In this document: in pieces, positions 7,706-11,228 of the stretch | How positions within the stretch are numbered: position 1 is the first letter of the stretch | How the letters are laid out: every line of letters begins with the position of its first letter | Source: Zasmidium citrigriseum | Lineage: Eukaryota; Ascomycota; Dothideomycetes; Mycosphaerellales; Mycosphaerellaceae | DNA: 11,228 nt | NCBI GenBank assembly: GCA_002786025.1 | Contig: NHNW01000152.1 | Coordinates: 1 to 11,228, forward strand | Reading direction: 5' to 3' | Notes under the pieces: model-generated | Told to the model about the DNA's origin: nothing | Seen by the model: only the letters and a program-made list of their open reading frames with translations | Database searches by the model: none | Program-made: the position numbers and the translations under genes

Positions 7706-10700
7706 ATAAGAGGTATAGTAGACGCCTATAATTCTCTTATTACTAAGAATAATAGCAATATATAAGCCGCTATCTAAGTTATTCTACGCTATTTAAACCG
7801 TTATACTAAGTCTATAGAGGATACGTTACTCGTAGCTATTACTATTACTAATACCCTCGCTATAAAGCTTTTAGGCGGTATCGAAAATGTCTCGAAGCTA
7901 TCTAGAGGCCTATATACGCTAGAGAGGAAGTAAGGAGACGCTAATCGGAAGTTTATAGAGACTAGTAAGATTTATAAGATAGTAACTATCGACTTTCCTC
8001 TACTATTTACGTACCTATACCTTAGCGGATTAATAGAACTCGCTCTAGATAGGAGATTATTAGACTAAAAGAGCCTTAACCTTAAGGAGACTAGGTTAAT
8101 AAAGGGCCTTCTCGAGCTCGCTACTACTAAGGACTAGGATTAGACGTAGGTTATTAGCCTTATTATAAAGACGATTTTCTAGCGTATTAAGAGTAATTAC
8201 GTATATCTATACTAAATAACGGCCGCTTTTTATACTATAGCGGATAATCTTATAGAAGTATATAAGTAGCTTAAAGACGAGAAGAAGGCCTAGTTAATCT
8301 CTAATATTACTATTACTATAGACGAGGTCTAGGAGCTTAACGAGAAGCTCTAGGCTTATAGCGATAGTTAGGTAAAGTAGAAAGCTCGTACTATACCTTA
8401 AGATCTATATTATATTCGTATAAACTACTACGGAGCTCTAGAATAGTATAGGCGTAGAGCCTACCTTAAGGATATTATAGCTTTAGTAAGTACGCTACTA
8501 CTTATCGAATTTTAGCCTTCTACCCTAGGCGGTAACCTACCTTCCCGTAAGTAGTTATAGACTCTTAGCGCTAGCCTACCTCTAGACGATAATCGATTAC
8601 TCGATCTTATAACTAGTCTCGTTAGTAACGATCGTAGCCCTACTCCGTTAAAGTAGTAGCTAAACGAATACCTTACGACTAAGAAGAGGAAGCGTTAGAA
8701 GATCGTAACCTAGCGGTCGATACCTACTAGTAGCCTTAACGCTTCTCCGTTAAAGCTTCTATCTAGCGCCTCTACTAAGAAAGCGAATAACCCGCCTAAC
8801 GAGCCTAAGAAGTAGATAGACGGCTCTAATAGGGAAGATAGGGATAATTTAGAAACTAAGCGTATTCTCTAGACCGCGGCGAACGTAAAGAGAAAGCTCT
8901 TTAGAGATAAGTAGAGCGTAAGCGATACTAATAATACTAGCGATATAGCTACTAATACTACTTCTTCCGCCTCTATAGCTTAAGACGAGACTCGAGTATC
9001 TAAAGAGCTAGATAATTTTATAGATACGCTCGAGGATTAAGCTTAGTAAGGCGTAGACGAGATATAGCCTAAAGATATAGATATCGATTCCGATTAAGAG
9101 GATTAGGATACGGAGCTTAAAGGTATTAATAGTATAGGAATAGATACTAGCGAGGAAGACGAGCCTACCGATAAAGATAAGCCTACTAACGATAGCGTAT
9201 AGGACCTCTAAGCTACTAGATTAGACGTAAACGGCGACTTTACTACTTCTAGTAAGCTAGTTTACGCTAGAGACGTAATAAGTATAGCCCTATAGCCGTT
9301 AGAAGACTTTTAGATAGATACCTATTACTACTCTCGCTATCTAACGTATAGCTATTAGCCTAAAAAGGTCCTAGGGGTAGGAAGAAACGGCTTTATCTAC
9401 GCTAACAAATTTCGGGCTACGGTCCGTAGTCTCCTAAAGAAACCCTCGAAGAATTACTAGCGCGAGACTCTTTAGCGTAGATTTAAGAAGCTTTGTCGAT
9501 ACTTTACCGCTATTAGGACCCGTAAGCTTTAGCTATATTAGGGCTATCTTAAGGAAGCTCTATCTATCTTTAGTCTAACGCGAGATAATCTAGCGCTCGT
9601 TAATAGCGAGGAAATCGTCGTATAGCTTAAGAAGTTTTACGCGCTAATATAGATCCCTATCGATTAATAGCTACTATCGGACAAACATAACGACTTCTTC
9701 CTATATATAACGCTATCGCGTATACCTATTAGCCTTCTCGATCTAGGCTTAATAAACTAGACGACCCCTTACGTCCTTAATAATACTTTCGAATTCGAGC
9801 TTAGATAAGGTCTTACCTAGAAGATCCTCTAGGAGACCTACCCTAGGTTCTAAGACTACTTAGAGGCGTATAACTTTATAACCGTAAGATCGAAACTATA
9901 GCTAGAAGAGCTCCGCGATCTAGTCTCGTCTAAGGTATACCTATACGATCGTCTATATAATCCTCCTCTAGGCTTAAAGTATACTACTAATATATAGAAC
10001 GCTATAGATACCCTCTACTTATAGCTCTTCCGTATAGATATCGAGAACTATATATTATATACTTACTCGAGCGATAATCTCTAGTATAAGGTTATTACGT
10101 ATCCTATACTAGTTTAGTATCTCCGTAACGGTACCTATAATATACCTAATATATAGGTACTATACTATATATAGTATATTAACGAAATAGGCTATAATAG
10201 TCTTATTAACGTAGTTATATATATAAATTAGAATATATCGGCGAGCGCCGACGCTACTAGGAACGGAAAGCTAAATAGCGAGATACTACTAGACCTCGTC
10301 CTCCTAGGCGTAAAGGAAGCGGACGTTAAAGAGTTTATTAAGTTAACTAGACTATCCGTAAATATCGTTCTAAATTAGGTAGCTCGTAAGAAGAAATAGT
10401 AGCCGCGCTTTAGCTAAATATATATCGTTAGTAGACTCTCTAGCGACGTAACTATTATTAGGCCTTCCGTACTACGTAGAATATTAGCTTTAAAGCCTAG
10501 TGTTACGTAAGTACGTCTAACTACTCGATATCTCCTAATTTATAGCGATAGTATAATTATAAAAGACCTCCCGAAGGCCGATTTTATTACGTCTATTATC
10601 TTACGGTAGAATCCTCTAATTTTACTAAACGGTTATCCCTAGGAAGTATTACTAGAGTTCTAGGCTAGTTAAATTACAGCCGAGAGCTTCCTCGACGAGC

Positions 10701-11228
10701 CGCTTAACCTGCTTATACGCGTACTTCTTATAGGTAGGCTATAGGACGCTCCTAGTATTATCGAGTAAAAGAAGAGAGTATTCTCCCCTAATTAGTAAGT
10801 CTAAGATACGATTATCTAGGAGACTCGCTAGTAGTATAAGAAGATCTTTAAGAAGCTAATAGCCTAGAAACTTAACACTTAGATAGTAAAGGGCGAGGTC
10901 GTCTTCGCTAGCGACGTTATAACGAAAGGAGAGAGAATTAAGAATATTTTCCTAGGCGCTCCGTTTTAACGCGATATCTCTCGCGTAGCTAGCGAATTCT
11001 AGGACAAGTATATCTAGGCTTTTAGTACGGTTAACTAGTAGTTCGAGGATATAGATAAGCCTCGTACTACTTAGGTCGGTTATAAGGAGATTACTATAAC
11101 CGCTAATAACTCGGTATTCGAGGTAGATAAGGCCTTCGTTAGAGAGCCTAACCGTAGGAATAGATAGACGAATAGAACCGAGAACGTAGTTCTATATAAG
11201 CGTCTAGTACTACGGAGGCCTTCGCCTC
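7706..11228 (+). pseudogene. Gene E: RIP-inactivated very large gene, 3' end beyond the window
   Basis: Not recognised. One frame runs without a shift or a needed intron from 7706 to the last base, over 1,170 codons, broken only by TAG/TAA. The start is taken at the ATA at 7706-7708 (Met-Arg-Gly, A at -3). The ATA at 7715 is an alternative. The same frame is open upstream to about 7319, but that stretch is antisense to the better-supported gene D. Residues about 1-270 are helical and Leu/Ile-rich. A basic cluster Lys-Lys-Arg-Lys-Arg near residue 326 looks like a nuclear localisation signal. Residues about 430-500 are highly acidic (Asp/Glu with former Gln). A mixed-charge globular-looking region follows to the edge. 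The basic and acidic blocks inside an otherwise folded protein suggest a nuclear role, but this is inference only. No helicase, polymerase, transposase or recombinase motif was recognised. Confidence 0.7.

Larger units (their letters stand above)
1..11228. other. RIP-saturated genomic block
   Basis: CA and TG are almost missing throughout on both strands, while CG, CC, CT, AC and GT are ordinary and TA is in great excess. Surviving TG and CA can be listed individually (for example TG near 1282, 1631, 2051, 2542, 4194, 7598, 7888, 9494 and 10709; CA near 1526, 4135, 6959, 7755, 9406, 9682, 10677 and 10876). This is the known outcome of repeat-induced point mutation in filamentous ascomycetes, where C becomes T in CpA on either strand of duplicated DNA. 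Retained CpG argues against CpG-directed deamination. Genes, introns and intergenic DNA are affected alike and I see no edge to the tract, so it runs past both ends. Confidence 0.94.

Noticed and set aside
1..11228. AT-rich bacterial, organellar or alternative-code genome in which TAG/TAA encode Gln
   Set aside because: An alternative code would not remove CA and TG dinucleotides from all frames, introns and spacers, nor remove ATG starts. Strand-symmetric CpA loss fits RIP and not a recoded genome.

Overview
This window is filamentous-fungal (Pezizomycotina-type) nuclear DNA that has been mutated almost to completion by repeat-induced point mutation (RIP). The dinucleotides CA and TG are nearly absent on both strands (about a dozen of each counted by eye in 11.2 kb). 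CG, CT, CC, AC and GT remain common, and TA is greatly enriched. That is the signature of C-to-T change restricted to CpA. It removes nearly every ATG, CAG, CAA, TGG, TGT/TGC and CAT/CAC codon, so ordinary ORF calling finds nothing real here.

Reading the sequence with RIP in mind (TAG/TAA = former Gln or Trp, ATA = Ile or former Met, TAT/TAC = Tyr or former His/Cys) recovers five long reading frames. They are broken only by TAG and TAA, never by TGA. From left to right: (A) a repeat-rich, six-exon or longer gene on the minus strand, starting at 3232 and running toward the left edge; (B) a three-exon minus-strand gene, 5033 to 3526; (C) a plus-strand gene, 5286 to 6242; (D) a minus-strand gene, 7602 to 6262, ending 19 bases from the end of C; (E) a very large plus-strand gene, from about 7706 past the right edge at 11228. 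B and C are divergent, C and D convergent, D and E divergent.

Genes A and B contain seven predicted GT-AG introns of 44-76 bases. Every one has a branch-site-like element, or a weaker candidate, and a TAG acceptor, and removing each keeps the surrounding frame. I found no frameshift in any of the five genes, so the block was inactivated by point mutation alone and has gathered few indels since. Five introns of gene A share a 13-bp sequence repeated within and between them.

I could not assign any of the five proteins to a known family, and I see no recognisable transposase, reverse transcriptase, integrase or helicase signature. RIP acts on duplicated DNA, and it covers genes, introns and intergenic DNA evenly here. 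The whole multi-gene block was therefore probably a repeated unit: a giant cargo-carrying mobile element, a segmental duplication, or part of an accessory chromosome. That last step is inference. No RNA genes, CRISPR arrays or intact protein-coding genes were found.
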